NCBI GenBank assembly: GCA_002354555.1
Contig: DELT01000056.1
Coordinates: forward strand, 24,641 to 85,908
Direction: 5' to 3'
DNA length: 61,268 bases
Source of the DNA: Methylophaga sp. UBA2689
Lineage (GTDB): Bacteria > Pseudomonadota > Gammaproteobacteria > Nitrosococcales > Methylophagaceae
The translations under genes and the position numbers were made by a program. This document shows, in pieces, positions 60,838-61,268 of this stretch (its first letter is position 1; the number at the start of each line of letters is the position of its first letter). The notes below the pieces were generated by a model. The model searched no databases, was not told where the DNA came from, and was given only the letters and a program-made list of their open reading frames with translations.

Positions 60838-61268
60838 TAAGAATTACTTTCTGATAAAGATTGATTTGCATCCAGAATGAGACGGAGTTGCTCAGGGAAA
60901 AACACTTTCATAATGGTGCTTAAAAGTTCATCTTCTGGAATTTGATAAAAATCAGCTAGAGAGCGAACAGTACTTAATGGAAGTTTAAAAGCCCCAGACT
61001 CTAGATGTTTTATATCGAAAGCATCAATATCGGCACTGTTTTGAGCGAGGGCTAATGATTCTCTTCTAGCACGTAGAAATGCACCTAGTTCAGCCGGGGA
61101 CTTGATAGTCTTTAGCTCAGGTTTTACTGAAGAAATAAAACGAGTGGGTTTGAATGCTCTTCTGTTGCCAAGCCAAGATATTGCTGACTGATTGGATATG
61201 TGGACAATATTGTTCACTTTTTCTGCTTTTAGCTCACCTGCACTAACAGCATTTCTCACAGTACGAAT
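60837..61268 (-). CDS. HTH protein, 5' end outside window
   Basis: At least 143 residues; the frame stays open to the window edge and residues before the first in-frame GTG (61259) fit the domain, so the gene begins beyond it. The N-terminal part (RNAVSAGELKAEKVNNIVHI, then SAISWLGNRRAFKPTRF) resembles an AlpA/excisionase winged helix. An XRE-type helix-turn-helix follows (LGAFLRARRESLALAQNSA, HLESGAFKLPLSTVRSLADFY). Two DNA-binding units suggest the regulator of the three-gene operon. Confidence 0.65.
   Translation of the reverse strand: MRTVRNAVSAGELKAEKVNNIVHISNQSAISWLGNRRAFKPTRFISSVKPELKTIKSPAELGAFLRARRESLALAQNSADIDAFDIKHLESGAFKLPLSTVRSLADFYQIPEDELLSTIMKVFFPEQLRLILDANQSLSESNS

Overview
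The window looks like chromosome of a marine or halotolerant methylotrophic gammaproteobacterium, most plausibly Methylophaga or a close relative. The evidence is moderate GC, an fmdCAB-type formamide/urea locus like that described in methylotrophs, two genes for the PQQ precursor peptide PqqA, a small blue-copper lipoprotein and a PLD-VTT/EEP gene pair. The genus is an inference from gene content, not from a marker gene.

Layout. 1-9.3 kb: a truncated CHASE-PAS-PAS-GGDEF-EAL protein, an HDOD protein, a glycine-zipper lipoprotein, an NSS sodium symporter, a phospholipase D-VTT fusion overlapping an endonuclease/exonuclease/phosphatase gene, and the proteasome-like peptidase Anbu. 9.3-12.8 kb (minus strand): a circularly permuted ATP-grasp protein, an alpha-E protein and a zinc metallopeptidase, the usual Anbu partners. 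13.6-27.1 kb: a continuous nitrogen-scavenging block, porin-fmdA-fmdB-urtABCDE-ureDABCEFG-hupE/ureJ. It would take up short amides and urea, hydrolyse formamide and urea, and build the nickel urease. 27.3-31.6 kb: an NCS1 transporter fused to a hybrid histidine kinase, overlapping a LuxR-type response regulator, the likely sensory pair of the block. 31.7-45.8 kb: MOSC, Sel1, DUF748/AsmA-like and CSD-DUF1294 proteins, a lipoprotein and three more c-di-GMP enzymes. 45.9-51.8 kb (minus strand): an ammonium transporter fused to PAS-PAS-GGDEF-EAL, and type III glutamine synthetase.

52.2-55.9 kb: a putative small RNA, a zinc alcohol dehydrogenase, and two copies of a roughly 375-bp module made of leader, pqqA, terminator and the 3' end of a tRNA-Leu with its own opposing terminator. 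Between the modules are a small unknown gene, a cupredoxin lipoprotein and a MITE-like element. In copy 2 the tRNA-Leu(UAA) sequence is intact from the CCA end to the anticodon loop and then stops abruptly, which is the classic scar of an element integrated in a tRNA gene.

55.9-61.3 kb is therefore read as the start of a genomic island. It holds an HNH nuclease bracketed by two direct repeats, a RAMA-like protein, an unknown 517-residue protein, an Asn-rich 48-residue protein with a perfect ribosome binding site, and a tightly coupled operon of an HTH protein, a DUF4258-like small protein and a uracil-DNA-glycosylase-fold protein. This set looks like an undescribed mobile or defence module. 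No integrase lies in the window.

The best candidates for novelty are the duplicated pqqA/tRNA-Leu module, the two transporter-sensor fusions (Amt-c-di-GMP and NCS1-kinase) and the island.
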